NCBI GenBank assembly: GCA_030762935.1
Contig: CM060898.1
Coordinates: 96,392,781 to 96,456,780 of the forward strand
Length of the DNA: 64,000 bases
Origin: Hymenopus coronatus
Lineage: Eukaryota > Arthropoda > Insecta > Mantodea > Hymenopodidae
Direction of reading: 5' to 3'
Shown: positions 23,225 through 34,825 of the stretch, one piece after another
Layout of the letters: every line of letters starts with the position of its first letter
Numbering within the stretch: position 1 is the first letter of the stretch
Position numbers and translations under genes: made by a program
The notes under the pieces: generated by a model
Told to the model about the DNA's origin: nothing
The model's database searches: none
Seen by the model: only the letters and a program-made list of their open reading frames with translations

Positions 23225-23486
23225 ATCCACACTTACCCCCAAAATCTTGGCAGTGTGTGTGCGTGTGAGAGAGAGAGAGAGAGTCCGGAGGGGGTTCCAC
23301 ACTGAGTGACAATAGACGTATTGTGTGTTAGACCCGAGGAGGATAGGATGATGAAAGCATTATCGACGGGCGGCCGAAACAGGACCGCGCCGAAACAAGC
23401 ACGGAAGGGCACCGCCAATATAGTATTCTCCTACATTTACAACCCTGAAAGAGACCGCTTGGATTCGATGGAAATGAAATGAAGGG
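23225..23486. other. Unassigned GC-rich segment
   Basis: (GT)n/(GA)n tracts at 23250-23283, then CpG-rich sequence. Possibly part of the surrounding SINE cluster; not assigned. Confidence 0.4.
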
Positions 23487-23610
23487 ACAGGGTGTTCGGG
23501 GGAGTGAAAAAACATCCCCTATGACTTGTGAAAACTCCCGAAAAACTCATTGGTCAGAGAGGATGGCCATGAGAATCGAACCCACAGCTTTCCAAATGCC
23601 AGTCCCTGAC
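23487..23610 (-). mobile_element. SINE5 (tRNA-derived), fragment
   Basis: On the minus strand, GGGTTCGATTCTCATGG (B box) precedes CCTCTCTGACCAATGAGTTT. Same order as the copy at 23722, in opposite orientation. Confidence 0.65.
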
Positions 23611-23721
23611 GAAACGCCTGAGCTAATGGTAGCTAAAATTGCAGTCAGAATCATATTTTTAAAGAAAATGTTACAGTGACTGATTTCTGACTGGTGTGAG
23701 TAATAAAAAATTAAGATTATT

Positions 23722-23865
23722 TGTCGAGCGAAATGACTCGTAATGTGTATGGCTTGCATTCTGGTGGTTCCAGGTTCGATTCCTGGGACCACCTCTCTGA
23801 CCTTGGGGTTTTTGTGGTTTTCTCAGGTCGGAGGCGAATGCTGGGGTGGTTTCTTATCTATCTCG
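23722..23865 (+). mobile_element. SINE5 (tRNA-derived)
   Basis: B box CCAGGTTCGATTCCTGGGA, then CTCTCTGACCTTGGGG, TTTTTGTGGTTTTCTCAGG and GCTGGGGTGGTTTC. Forms an inverted pair with 23487-23610. Confidence 0.75.
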
Positions 23866-23935
23866 ATTTACTGAGCGAAAGTGCGCAACGGTAATTTATG
23901 GGACTCGCATTCGCGAGGTCATGGGTTGAGTCCCT

Positions 23936-24055
23936 CTGGGTAGTGTGGTGGTGGGCGTGTCTGCCTCACATTCAACAGGTCGTGAGTTCGAATCTCTCTT
24001 AGGGTGAGTTATCCGGAGATAAGATTTGATTTCAGTAGCTGCACTCGCCAAACTC

Positions 24056-24056
<1 letters not shown>
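23936..24056 (+). mobile_element. SINE4 (tRNA-derived)
   Basis: A-box-like GTGGTGGTGGGCGTGTC and B box GTGAGTTCGAATCTCTC; shares CTGCCTCACATTCAA with the copy at 30267. Leads directly into a (GA)n tract. Confidence 0.8.

Positions 24057-24103
<47 letters not shown>
24057..24103. repeat. (GA)n microsatellite
   Basis: About 23 AG units. Confidence 0.97.
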
Positions 24104-24106
<3 letters not shown>

Positions 24107-24712
24107 CTGGATAGTAGCTTGATCACTGTAGAGGCTTATTCCTGGCGTCGTCGCGGGACCACTCTATAGGGACCCGCTTTCGGACGATTTCCAGCTCCGG
24201 GGAACCCTAGAGTCTCGCAGTTCGTGGAATGGGCCCGGACGGGGTCGGAGATACGTCTATGCTTGCGTCGGTCGCTATCTGAATCTGGTCGCCTGTGATC
24301 TCTTCCTTCTACTCTCTCTCCCTGGGGTCAAGGAAGTCGTAACGGCCCTAGGGCTTGCGTGCGGTGCTCTGCCCCGGTGACTGCGGATCCCGTCCATGTA
24401 TACCTTGTCCTAATCTACCACAATTCCCTTTTACTCATTTATCTTTCATTCAATTTCCATCGTATGTGTCTAGGCGCTCTCGTTTCGTGATGTAGGCAGT
24501 GCTAGAGATATGCGCTGGCGCGGATGATTGCTGAAAGAAAAATATATTCCCCGTGGACACTAGATGGTTGCTTGATTGATGTGTGGTTTATCGTCCTCTC
24601 TGTGCAGCGGGTCTTCGAGCCAGGAGCTGTGGCCTGCCTGCTTGAGGCTGTAGTCTTCTTAGATCCCCTTACTTCATCCCTTCCTTCTAAAATCTAATAA
24701 TAGGTATAGAAT
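24104..24712. other. GC-rich segment of unknown nature
   Basis: About 24120-24420 is clearly richer in G+C and CpG than almost all of the window. I found no domain in any frame. Possibly the body of a mobile element adjoining SINE4. Confidence 0.4.
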
Positions 24713-25135
24713 ACAAAATCTGACGTTTCCATTCACATGACTTTTTCTAGCTGTTTCACATCAAAATTTCCTTACAAAAGATTATTCTTTGATCTCCGTT
24801 ATGCTACTCAAGATGAGCATTGCCAGAATTAGTCCTATAGCTTGCTTCTTTTAAGTAGAATGGAAATATGGGAATACACTAGGCTAAAGCTATCGTCAGA
24901 CCTTTTAAAAGCCAGTCGTTAAGTGAAACAGTTGAAATTCGCTAGGCTTTGCTTGCTAGGCGTAAACCAAAGAGAGAAAAAAAGAAAGATGTCTCCGTTT
25001 GAAAAGCTTAAATACTGTAAAACTGAAACCAATAACTCGAAATATCTCCAAAACGATTACTCTGCAAAATATGCATAGGACATAAATTGTCTTTTAATGA
25101 GATCTACATTTTTGTGTAGTAACTTTTTGTCAAGA
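24713..25135 (-). mobile_element. R1 C-half, truncated by a SINE
   Basis: AAAATCTGACGTTTCC to GTGTAGTAACTTTTTGTC, then SINE sequence. Type iv C half (AAAGAGAGAAAAAAAG). The H half is absent on the far side of the SINE. Confidence 0.88.
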
Positions 25136-25139
25136 CGGA

Positions 25140-25580
25140 GCCATGGTAGAGTGGTTAGACCCCACGACCCCCTGGGAAGGAGAGGAGAGATCTGAAAGGC
25201 GGAAAGATTCGGATGACGACGGGCGCAAGCATGGACGGGGACCTAACGTTTCCAAATCGAACGCTTCCTATTCCATACGGGCTCTATCCACAATTCCCGA
25301 ACCTCCGGGGATCCACAGAGTGATCCCGCAATTACGCCAGGTAGTAAGTAATCTTTACAGAACGCAAGTTACTGTTTGCCCGTCGCCTGGTCCTTCAACC
25401 CTGAACTAGATGACAAGTAAATGACGGATACAGGAAAGTCGTGGTAGAAGGGGATCCATTCCAGAATTCGCCTGCCGGCCACAGTTTCCTCAAAGAATCC
25501 ATGCGTCAGTGTGGGCCGTCGCCGAGAATCAAACCCGAATACGGGCACAGACCGTACTGTCTGAACCATTCCGCACGGGC
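25140..25580 (-). mobile_element. SINE2 (long, GC-rich, tRNA-derived)
   Basis: On the minus strand the head has A-box-like GCGGAATGGTTCAGAC and B box GGGTTTGATTCTCGG. The ~440-bp body includes CGCCTGCCGGCC-type and GGATGACGACGGGC-type segments (given as on the plus strand) that recur at 34826 and 39385. Short open frames here are SINE sequence. Confidence 0.85.
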
Positions 25581-25695
25581 CCTTCCGAAGTAAGCCATAC
25601 AAAGGATTTTTACGCCCGAAAAATTCTATCGCTCTCCGTCGGGTTGAACACGCACCTTGGTAACCAGGGGTAGGTTGGCACCCTCGACCACGAAA
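25581..25695 (-). mobile_element. SINE1 head fused to SINE2
   Basis: On the minus strand: GTTCAACCCGACGGAG (B box), GAATTTTTCGGGCGTAAAAA and ATGGCTTACTTCGGAAGG, then straight into the SINE2 head. The SINE1 3' part is not found beyond SINE2, so this is a composite or a truncation rather than a simple insertion. Confidence 0.75.
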
Positions 25696-25749
25696 TACGA
25701 CGTATTTAAAGCGGTATGGTTTTAGCATATACAGAAACTTTGGTAGAAT

Positions 25750-26598
25750 AAGAAGAAATCTGATGTGTTCCATTCACATGACTTTCTCTATATCTCTGCA
25801 ACAAACTATTGTTAAAACGCTTATGCCTCTATTTACTTCATGATAATCGAGAAAAAATTAGCAGAAATAGTCTTATTACTTGCTTCCTTGTAAGTAGAAG
25901 GGAAATAACTGAGTACCATAGTTAAATTGATAATCAAAGACTGGTTGCTATGTGACTGAAGTTCCTTTGTTTCACGGACGGGGGTTGACAAATTCCTGTA
26001 TGAGAAAAGTATAAGCTTTTAAAGCTTAAATCAAAAAGAAGAAATGCTTAAAAAATAATCAACTCCACAAAAAAAAATGTATATAACATAAATTTTATGT
26101 TATAACGTCCTCTACATCTTTTGTGTGGTAAGTTTTTGTCCATTTAGTACGGTTTAGCAGTTATGCAAAATTCCGTAAAATTCTTCCAGAATGAAGTAGT
26201 CTTTAGAGGCATTTCCCAGAAAATTCAAGATATACATTTTATTTGTCAACTGAATATTTTTAATATACGAGATTTTAATCAAAATCGTTAGAGCCATCAC
26301 ATTTTTCGAAAAAAGTTTCATGTTAAGGGTAGTTGGGGGTGGAGGGTATTTCTTGAAAATCTTCGTGTCGCATCCTTGGAAGATACCAAACTTAAATACC
26401 AAGTTTGGTATTTAATGGTATTTTCGTTTTTGAACTATGCTGTTCACAGACATGCACACACACGGATCTTTTTCCAGAAATGCTTTTTGTGGATTCAGGG
26501 GAACCCAAAACATGTATTTCCGGTGAAATCTCGGTATCGAATTTTTGGGTGGAATACAATACCTTCTCTATACACTATGTACATAGTACATAGTAAAA
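25750..26598 (-). mobile_element. R1 element, nearly full
   Basis: GAAGAAATCTGATGTGTTCC to CTATGTACATAGTACATAGT; the last bases of the H end are altered (no GAGAAAGT). B H half, type i C half. Confidence 0.9.
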
Positions 26599-27316
26599 GG
26601 ATTACTCTGCGATTTTGACCCTTCCTGACTACACACATCTGCAACACATGATAAAATGCCAATTAAATAAGTCCACATCCACTCCTCTACATACCTTGTG
26701 TAATTCATGAAGGCTGTAAAGATACACTTTAGCAGAATCTGGCCAAAAGAACAGCGACCCTAACGGTTCTAAACTACATGAAAGATCTCGTTTTAATACC
26801 TGAAGAACCGTAAAACTTGAGCATTACGACCCAGTTGTTGAGAACTTAGCTTTTAAAAACTCATCTTGGAAATAAAAGATACACGACCTGTTTTCGGAAG
26901 CTTGCATTAAATGTAGACCCACCTGGTCAGCATTACTCCTAACGCCGCCCACCAGAAAAAACAAACACCAAATAGAAACGCAATAAATTACCCCAGTATG
27001 TCCAAGGCTGGGCTAAAACGTGTATTCTCGCTATCTCAAACAACTGAACCTGACCATCTGTCTAGAATTTCGGTACGATAAAAAGAACGCCTCATTCAAA
27101 GGTACAAAGAATCAGACATTTGTACATTTATAGTTATTTAAAACTGGTATACGCATCATTTATTTTCTTTAAGCAGGATCATGAAAACCATACCATATAT
27201 TCAGCAATTTCTTGTTTCTATTATTTTGTATAGCCCTTTATTTTCAATGGTTATATTGGGATCTTTTACTTGAAAAACAACTTACTTATGGGTTCTTATT
27301 CTCTGATCTGCAAAAA
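26599..27316. other. Unassigned AT-rich DNA
   Basis: No frame longer than 60 codons that I can defend, and no repeat recognised. Confidence 0.5.
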
Positions 27317-28205
27317 ATTTACTTTCTCTATACGTACTATGTACGTACTATGTATGTATGTATAGAGAAGGTATATAATGCACCCAAAAATTAGATGCCG
27401 TGATTTCACCGGAAATAGATGTTTTGAGACACCCTGATTCCAAAAAAAGCATTTTTAGAAAAATGTCCGTGTGTGTCTATCTGTCTGTGTGTGTATGTGG
27501 GCAGCATAGCTCAAAAACGAAAAGACCATTAAATACCAAACTTGGTATTTAAATTTGGTATTTTGCAAGGATGCAAAACGATGCGAAGATTTTCAAGTAA
27601 ACCCCCTATCCCAGCTACTCTTTACATGGAGCTTTTTTCGGAAATTTTGATTTTATCAAAAATGGCTCTAACGATTTTGAGAAAACAACGTATATTAGAG
27701 ATGGTTACCTGACAAATAAACTGTATATTTTGAATTTTCTGGGAATATCCTCTAAAGACTATTTTATTATGGATGAATTTTACGGAATTTTGCATAATTG
27801 CTAAACCATAAGACATGGACAAAACCTTACCGCACAAAAAAATGTAGAGCACATTAAAACACACAATTTATGTTATTTACATTTTTTTCGTGGATTTGAA
27901 CGTTTTTGAGATATTCCTTGTTTTTGGTTTCACTTTAAAAAACATACTTTTCTTATACAGGAATTTGTCAACTCCTGTCCATACAAATAAAGGCACTTCA
28001 GTCACATAGTAAGCAGCTTTTGACTATCACTTTAACCTATGGAACTCCCTTATTTCTCCTCTACTTACAAGGAAGCATGCAATAAGACTATTTCTACTAA
28101 TTTTTTCTCGATTAGTATGGAATAAATAGAAGCATAAGCTTTTAGACAGTACTTTGTTGCACAGATGTAGAGAAAGTCATGTGAATGGAATACATCAGAT
28201 TTTTT
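27317..28205 (+). mobile_element. R1 element, full length
   Basis: Hairpin loop extended by CTATGTACGTACTATGTATG. B H half, type i C half; ends TACATCAGATTTTT. Confidence 0.92.
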
Positions 28206-29108
28206 CATAACTTTTTCATGCTACCAGATTCTATGGAGGAAAGTTATATTATTCTGGTTAAAGAATCCATAGACACGCCATAAATGGAATCCGGAACAGC
28301 TAGTTTGAGAAGTACAAACACTCCAGGTTTCATTTCATTAATCATTCATTTGGGTCAAACCCAAAATTTTGAAACGTTGTGTTCACCTAACTTTCTCTAC
28401 TCCCTCTTATTCAATCTACTCTTAATCAGTAACCAGCTATTTCAGAAATAGGCATCTATTCGTACTATCAGTTTTCAGTTACAATCGCACTTCGTCATCT
28501 ATACATAGGTTATAAATGTGGAATAAATTCTGATGGAGATTCAAGAATTATACGCACACAAGAGAAACAAAACTCCTGAGTAACGTTTGAAGGCGGTGCA
28601 GTCAGTAAGAAGTGTTTCTATTTCTTCCAAGTCAGCAGATCCACAATTGACCAAAGAGCACGTAGTTACAGAATACACGACTAAACTGAGCCAGCTGCAA
28701 ATTCTCGAATTCTATGCAACTCCGTAACAAGTGAGACCTAGGGACACTAGGCGCAGAAAGAAACCGGCATTGTCTTGATGCGTACACCGCAATCCTTGCC
28801 GTCAGTAGAGTACTTTATTACGTCATGTTTTTATTTTATTGGCTGATACTGTCACCTTGCAGGTGAGTGTTCTATATTGAACCAATAGAGCATACCTATG
28901 TTGAGTTTGTCAACTCATTCGCTAATAGGAATAGACACCTCCCTCAACTGGAAGTGAGATTAGGTAACGTGTACTACAGCGGATATCAGAAGACACGCCC
29001 TGTAAATTCCCTACAGACAATCAGAAATTCGATGTCTAATACTATTTGTGCTCTGTGTACATCATGCCTATTTATACTGGCTCTACTTACATAATACATA
29101 AGCCGATA
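28206..29108. other. Unassigned DNA
   Basis: A 75-codon frame at 28867-29094 has no recognisable domain. No repeat seen. Confidence 0.45.
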
Positions 29109-29184
29109 AGACATTTCATTCCACCTTAAAATTCGATTCTGGGATTTCACTGGAAATACACGTTTTAGGATAGGCCATATCCTA
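29109..29184 (+). mobile_element. R1 H-side fragment (left part of interrupted copy)
   Basis: TTCCACCTTAAAATTCGATT through ACACGTTTTAGG to CCTAAAAAAA. The continuation is at 30101. Confidence 0.85.
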
Positions 29185-29911
29185 AAAAAAATCTGATGTG
29201 ATCTATTCACATGACTTTGTATACAGCTCTGCAACAAATTATTGTTAAAAAGCTAATCCTTCTATTTACTTCATGCTAATCGAGAAAAAATGATCAGAAA
29301 TAATCTTATTACTTACTTCCTTGTAAGTAAAAGGGAAATACGATTAAAGTGATAGTCAAAAGCTGGTTGCTATGTCACTGAAGTTCCATTGTTTGTATGG
29401 ACAGGAGTTGACAAGTTCCCGTATGAGAAACGTTTAAATATTTTAAAGCTGAAACCAAAAACAAGGAATATCTAAAAAAAGGTTCACTCTACACAAAAAA
29501 AAAAAAAAAAAGATATAGCAAAAATTGTATGTTTTAACAAGCTCTACATTTTCTATTTAGTAAGTTTTGTCTTACTCTTACGGTTACCAGTTATGCAAAA
29601 TTTCGTAAAATTCATCCAGAATAAAGTAGTCTTCAGGGGCTATTCCCAGAAAATTCAAGATATACATATTATTTTTCAGGTAAATTTCTTTAATATACGG
29701 TATTTTAATCAAAATTGTTAGAGCCATTTTTGAGAAAATCAAGATCTTCGAAAAAAGCTCCATGTAAAGGATAGTTGGGGTGGGGAGATTTTCTTGAAAA
29801 TCTTCGTGTTATATCCTTGCGATATACCAAACTTAAATACCAAGTTTGGTATATGCGGCATTTTAGTTTTGAGCTATGCTGACAAAGGACATACACACAC
29901 GCACACACATT

Positions 29912-29958
<47 letters not shown>

Positions 29959-30100
29959 GGAGTTTTTTCAAAAATGCCTTTTTTGAATTCAGGGGGACCC
30001 AAAATATGTATTTCCGGTGAAATCTCGGTTTCGAATTTTGGGTGCATTACGATATCTTCTCTATACACTATGTACATAGTACGTGTAGAGGAAGTAAAAA
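29185..30100 (-). mobile_element. R1 element, full length, nested in an older R1
   Basis: AATCTGATGTGATC to CTATGTACATAGTACG...GGAAGTAAAAA, inserted in the A run that precedes GTATTTTTAGAAAAA of the host copy. B H half, type i C half. Confidence 0.92.
29911..29958. repeat. (TC)n(AC)n compound microsatellite inside R1
   Basis: TC units switch to AC units at about 29934. Confidence 0.95.
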
Positions 30101-30915
30101 AGTATTTTTAGAAAAATAATTATATGTGTGTGAGTGTGTGTGCGCCTTTGAACAACATAATTCTTAAACGAAAATACCAAAGTTGATATTAAAGGTCCGC
30201 AACATCCAATTAAAGAAAACAAATGCAATACAAACAGTTACAAGAAAACCCCTCCGCCCGCCCGGGTATTGTGGCGGTAGCGTGTCTGCCTCACATTCAA
30301 AAGGTCGTGAGTTCGAATCTCGCCTAGAGTGAGTTGACCGGATAAGGATTTTTTTCGGATCGAAAATGTTGTTTAATCAAGAATGGTTCTAACGATTGTG
30401 ATTAAAAGGCCTTTATAGTTTTTTAGATATTTTTATGACAAATTAAATATATGTCTTGAATTTTCTGGGAACAGCCTCTGAAGTTCTCTTTATTCTGATT
30501 GACTTTACATAATTGGTAAACCGTAAGAGATTAAAAAATGCTATTAGACAGAAGGTGTGGATCTTACCAAGATACACAATTTGTTAACTACATTTTTTGT
30601 GGTTAAAATTTCCGAGATACCTATTCCTAGTTGTTACTAGTTTGAATTTCACCATAATTTTAGCTCACGGAAAGTCATTTCTAATGTCAAAGAAAGAAAT
30701 CAGAATTTCAAAGTCATCACTTAGCGACCTGCTCTTTGAAGATTTTACATTCGCTTAAGCTAACAAATTCCCCTAATCCCGTTGTATCTACAAATAGATA
30801 TGTAATAAACGTATTTCTGTAGATGTTTAACTCAATTAGCATGAAGTACATTGAAAAATAAGCTTTTACCGAAGAAATGGTAAAAAAAAGTCATGTGAAT
30901 GCACATCAGATTTTT
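30101..30915 (+). mobile_element. R1, old copy, right part of interrupted element, carrying SINE4
   Basis: Resumes at AGTATTTTTAGAAAAATA, matching where the 29109 fragment stops. Interrupted again by SINE4 after AAGAAAACCCCTCCGCCC. Ends GCACATCAGATTTTT. Confidence 0.85.
30267..30355 (+). mobile_element. SINE4 inserted in R1
   Basis: GTGGCGGTAGCGTGTC (A box), CTGCCTCACATTCAAAAGG and B box GTGAGTTCGAATCTCG. About 20 bp of R1 (around CCCTTTACATGG) is missing at the insertion point. Confidence 0.85.
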
Positions 30916-31611
30916 AGATTTATATTAGAAAGCAGGGATTTAATCAAACCAGGGTCCGCATCTGGTACTTTCTCTACCACGAACACTGATGCGCCTTAAA
31001 AAGTGGCCCATTCCTCTAGATCACAGTAAAATATTTCCCTCCGTAAGGTTTCAGTAACCAACCTTTGAGTACACCTATCCGGTATTATTTCGTTATGACT
31101 TGCCTGTAAAACAATTCAGGGACATAAATCTAACTAATGAGCATTGTTACAGTCGATACAAAATAGAGAGGTGTATTGAATATCGTTTCTATAAAAGGGT
31201 TTCACTAAGATTGGTACACACAGAAAGGCTTCAACAATTACAACATAATTTGGCCTTCAGGGAAGGGTTGACGAATTATTTGTATGCGTGGATATGCCAT
31301 TTATGACAACTTTAATCAATGAAATTGTTTGTATGTTGTTATTACATTATGTTTAATTTTTGTGCCAAAACTCAATGAAGCAACACCATAACGGCATTCC
31401 GCAAGTAAGAATATGGTTACCTTCTAATTTTACTCATCAGAAGTTTGGCCATATTTTGGGGAGATAAAGCATCATGTCAATATGGTGACTACTTAGACAA
31501 TATAGTGGTATTATAAATAAGGACAACAGTGTTTTAAGATGGCGGAGGGTGCGGTTAGATATGCCACTATTGAATTGAAACAGCCACGTTCTATTATGAA
31601 CAATTCGTCGT
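30916..31611. other. Unassigned DNA
   Basis: A 68-codon frame at 31100-31306 has no recognisable domain. Confidence 0.45.
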
Positions 31612-31883
31612 CCTCCGTGGTGCAATGGTTACCATGCTAACTTCATATACTTCGCGGGTTCAAACCCGGCGGAGGAGACGATGGATTTTTTCGGGCATTA
31701 AAATTCTTATCATAGCTTCCTTAGGAATGGAAGCAAAGCCGTTGGTCCCGTGTCGTAAATTTACGACACGTAAAAAACCTCAAGTCTGATAGAGAGGCCT
31801 CTGAGCAAAATTAAGCGGTCTTTCACGCCCAATTTAGAATGGGACGCTGAGAACCACAGTAGTAAAAGAGCGTCCATACACCG
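31612..31883 (+). mobile_element. SINE1, near full length
   Basis: CCTCCGTGGTGCAATGGTTA (A box), GCGGGTTCAAACCCGGCGGA (B box and closing acceptor-like stem with CCTCCG at the start), then the AAGCCGTTGGTCCCGTGTCG body. The 3' tail is cut off where an R1 fragment begins. No clear target-site duplication. Confidence 0.92.
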
Positions 31884-32015
31884 CTGTAACACAAATTATT
31901 GTTAAAAAGCATATTCTTCTTTCTACTTTGCGATAATCGAGATAAACATTAGCAGACATCTTCTTAATTACTGGCTTCCTTGTAAGTAGAAGGAAAATAA
32001 GGGAATACACTGGGC
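31884..32015 (-). mobile_element. R1 C-side fragment
   Basis: ACAAATTATTGTTAAAAAGC through GAATACACTGGGC; both termini missing, boxed in by SINE1 and SINE4. Confidence 0.8.
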
Positions 32016-32059
32016 TCGAGGTCCATGGAGCCTAAAGTTACACGATATTCGTCTTCTCG

Positions 32060-32166
32060 AGAAAAAAAAAAAAAAAAAAAACTACGTGTAGTTCACCCTG
32101 ACCATAATTCGAACTTGGGACCTCTTGAATGTGAGACAGACGCGCTACCACCACACTATAGAGGCG
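32060..32166 (-). mobile_element. SINE4 with poly(A) tail
   Basis: On the minus strand: GTGTGGTGGTAGCGCGTCTG (A box), CTCACATTCAAGAGGTC, B box AAGTTCGAATTATGG, then a tail seen here as a ~20-base A run on the plus strand (32060-32080), i.e. T on the SINE strand. The tail polarity is therefore unusual for a poly(A). Confidence 0.7.
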
Positions 32167-32537
32167 GGCATAGGTACATAGGTACTCCTTTACAGCTCAG
32201 TTTGGTCGATTTAAACAAGTTATATATATTAACATTGATGCCACTTCAATAACATTTTTGAGGTATTGATTCCTCTGAATTCGTAAATTAGGGATGCAGA
32301 AAGCGCCTTTTCATTCTTCTCCTTCTCCTAAGCCGGCGATTATGCACAAAAGCGTATTCTTTTAACTAGTTCATTTCAATTGACATAAAATATATTAGCA
32401 AAGTTTTACTACATATTTTGTGTGTGTACAAAGAAAATACTATGCTAAAAAGATAGTCAAAACTTAAGAGCTGGTCGCTATGTGGTGTCGTTGAAATTCC
32501 TGTATCCTCGCATGGACAGGAATTACTGGAGTCTTTG

Positions 32538-32812
32538 CCTCAAAGAGTAAATAGTTTTAAAAAGCGACTAAAGAAGAGTGATTTATAGTCAGGATAGTAC
32601 ATAAAAATATTGCGTTATTATTATTGTTGTTACAATTATGTATATATTAGTATACTGTGATGTCATTGGCATTTTAACAGTGTATTACCCACATTATTGT
32701 TTATTTAACTCAATTATATTGTGCATTGTATTATTACATTGACAGCGCTGCCACCGGGCCACGCCCTAAGCAGTGAAATAAAGTATATATCTATCTATAA
32801 GAAAAAAAAAAA
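32538..32812 (+). mobile_element. LINE 3' end with C-terminal coding remnant
   Basis: A short frame reads LESLPQRVNSFKKRLKK then stop, typical of the extreme C terminus of arthropod non-LTR reverse transcriptases. It is followed by a ~200-bp 3' UTR, AATAAAG and a poly(A) run before R1 resumes at GGGTGAATTTGGG. Confidence 0.8.
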
Positions 32813-33111
32813 GGGTGAATTTGGGAAAAGTATAACATTTTAAAAATTTAAACCGAAAAACACGGAATATCTAATATATATATCTATATATAATATCTAA
32901 AAATCTAACCGCACAATCAGTATTTGGCATAAACGGTGAATTTTATAAGATGTAAATTTTTTGTGGTATAAGATTTTGTCTATCTCTTGCAGTTTACCAG
33001 TTGTGTAACGGTCACCCAGAATGAAGAGGTCTTCAGAGGCTATTCCAATAAATTCTTATTATACATTTTGTTTATTAAGTAAATAGCATTAATATAGGCA
33101 TTTTAATCAAG

Positions 33112-33425
33112 GCACCGAGGCGGCCTGGGTTTAATCCCAGGGGACCGCATTTGGGAATTGTGCTGGATGAAGCGGATTTTGGCAGGGTTTTCACCGGGTT
33201 CTCCGGTTTCACCCGTCATTCATTTCACCATTTACTCCATTACCATCTTATATATCATACATTCGCCTTAATCTATTTCACGCAATCTCATACTGACTCC
33301 GAAGCGATTCCTTCGTTGCGGATTCTTCATTCAATTTTAGATGCCCGTTGTCTTCTCGACAGGCATGTGTACGTAGGTATATAAGTTCTAGGAGAGAATA
33401 AACCGACTAAGCTAAATTATTTATA
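33112..33425 (+). mobile_element. tRNA-derived SINE inserted in R1
   Basis: Head GGCACCGAGGCGGCCTGGGT with B box GGGTTTAATCCCAGG, then TTTTCACCGGGTTCTCCGG. R1 stops at ATTTTAATCAA and resumes at CATTTTTGATAAC. Right boundary uncertain. Confidence 0.65.
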
Positions 33426-33819
33426 CTCAAAGTAGATCCATTTTTGATAACACCGACATTACAAAACATCTTAACTGTAAAGATTAGTTTGGGAATAGGA
33501 AAAATTTTCTGAAAATCTTCGTGTCATATCCTTATAAGATCTTGAACTTAGATATCAAGTTTGGTATTTAATTTCATTTTTGTTTTTGATATTTGTTATT
33601 GTTTGTTATTGATATTTGTTTGTTATTGTTTGTGATATTTTCAAAGACACGCAAAGACACATACGGATATTTTTCTAAATTGCTTTTTAGGGGTATTCGG
33701 GGGCTGTTAAAAAGTATTTCCGGTGGAATCTCGGATGTGAATTATTCATTGGAATACGATACCTTCTCTACCTACAATGTACATTGTACATAATATAGAA
33801 AGTAAAAAAAAAAAAAAAA

Positions 33820-34684
33820 AAAATTAATGTGTTTCATTCACCTGACTTTCTCTACAACTCTAAAACAAATGATTGTTAATAAGCTTATTTTTTTATCCAC
33901 TTCATGCTAATTGACATAAACATTGGCAGAAACGGTCCTATTGCTTAGTTCCTTGTAAATAGAAGGGAAACAAGTGAATACACTAGGCTAAACCGACAGT
34001 CATATGCTTTAAAATGTGGTTGCTATGGGATTGAAATCCGTTTCTTTGCGTTGGCAGAAGTTGAAACATTTTCGCATGAGAAATATGTATTTTAAAATTG
34101 AAACCAATAACAAGGAATATCTCGGAAACGGTCATCTCCACGAAAAAAATGTATTTAACATAAATTGTATATTTTAACGAGATCTACATTTTTTGTGAAG
34201 TAAGTTTTTGTCTATCTCTTACAGTTTACTAATTAAGTAAAATTCTGCAAAATTCATCCAGAATAAACAAGTCTTCAGAAGCTACTCCCAGTAAATTCAA
34301 GATATATATTTTATTTATGATGGAAATGGCTTTAATATGATGTATTTTAATCAAAATCATTAGAGCCATTTTTCAGAAAAACACAATTTTCGAAAATTTT
34401 TCCATGTAAATGGTAATTTGGGGAGGGGGATTTTCTTGAAAATCTTCGTGTCGCATCCTTGGAAGATACCAAACTTAAATTTTTTAAACTTTTTTCATTT
34501 TTGAGATATGGTGTCCACAGCCACACAGGCAGTCACGCGCACACACGAACCTTTTTCTGAATTTTTTTTTATTCAGGGGGACCTAAAACATGTATTTCCG
34601 GTGAAATCTCGGTATCGAATTTTTGGGTGGAACACAATACTTCTTCTATACACTATGTGCATAGTACGTGTAGAGAAAGTAAAG
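33820..34684 (-). mobile_element. R1 element, full length
   Basis: Starts in a ~21-base A run shared with the preceding R1 H end; ends CACTATGTGCATAGTACG, then GAGAAAGTAAA. B H half, type ii C half; head-to-tail with 32345-33806. Confidence 0.9.
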
Positions 34685-34825
34685 CAGCTTAATTCGATCT
34701 GTAACATAATGACCCTTTGTCAGTAGAGCTCTCTTTAAAGAATCCTTGGACCTCCCCTTGCTGTAACACATAATGTGAAGTTGTCATGGGTAGAGAAAGT
34801 AGTGAGATTAGGTTTAGATTTAGTA

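Larger units (their letters stand above)
32345..33806 (-). mobile_element. R1, old copy carrying a LINE end and a SINE
   Basis: R1 blocks in minus order from AAAGCGTATTCTTTTAACTA to the hairpin CTACCTACAATGTACATTGT, interrupted at 32538-32812 and about 33112-33425. Strongly diverged. The C end is lost. Confidence 0.8.

Noticed and set aside
24330..24360. Ribosomal RNA fragment (AAGGAAGTCGTAAC)
   Set aside because: Only about 14 bases resemble the 3' end of small-subunit rRNA; the flanks do not continue the match.
31612..31690. Functional tRNA gene
   Set aside because: The cloverleaf is imperfect and the sequence continues into a SINE body shared with three other loci.
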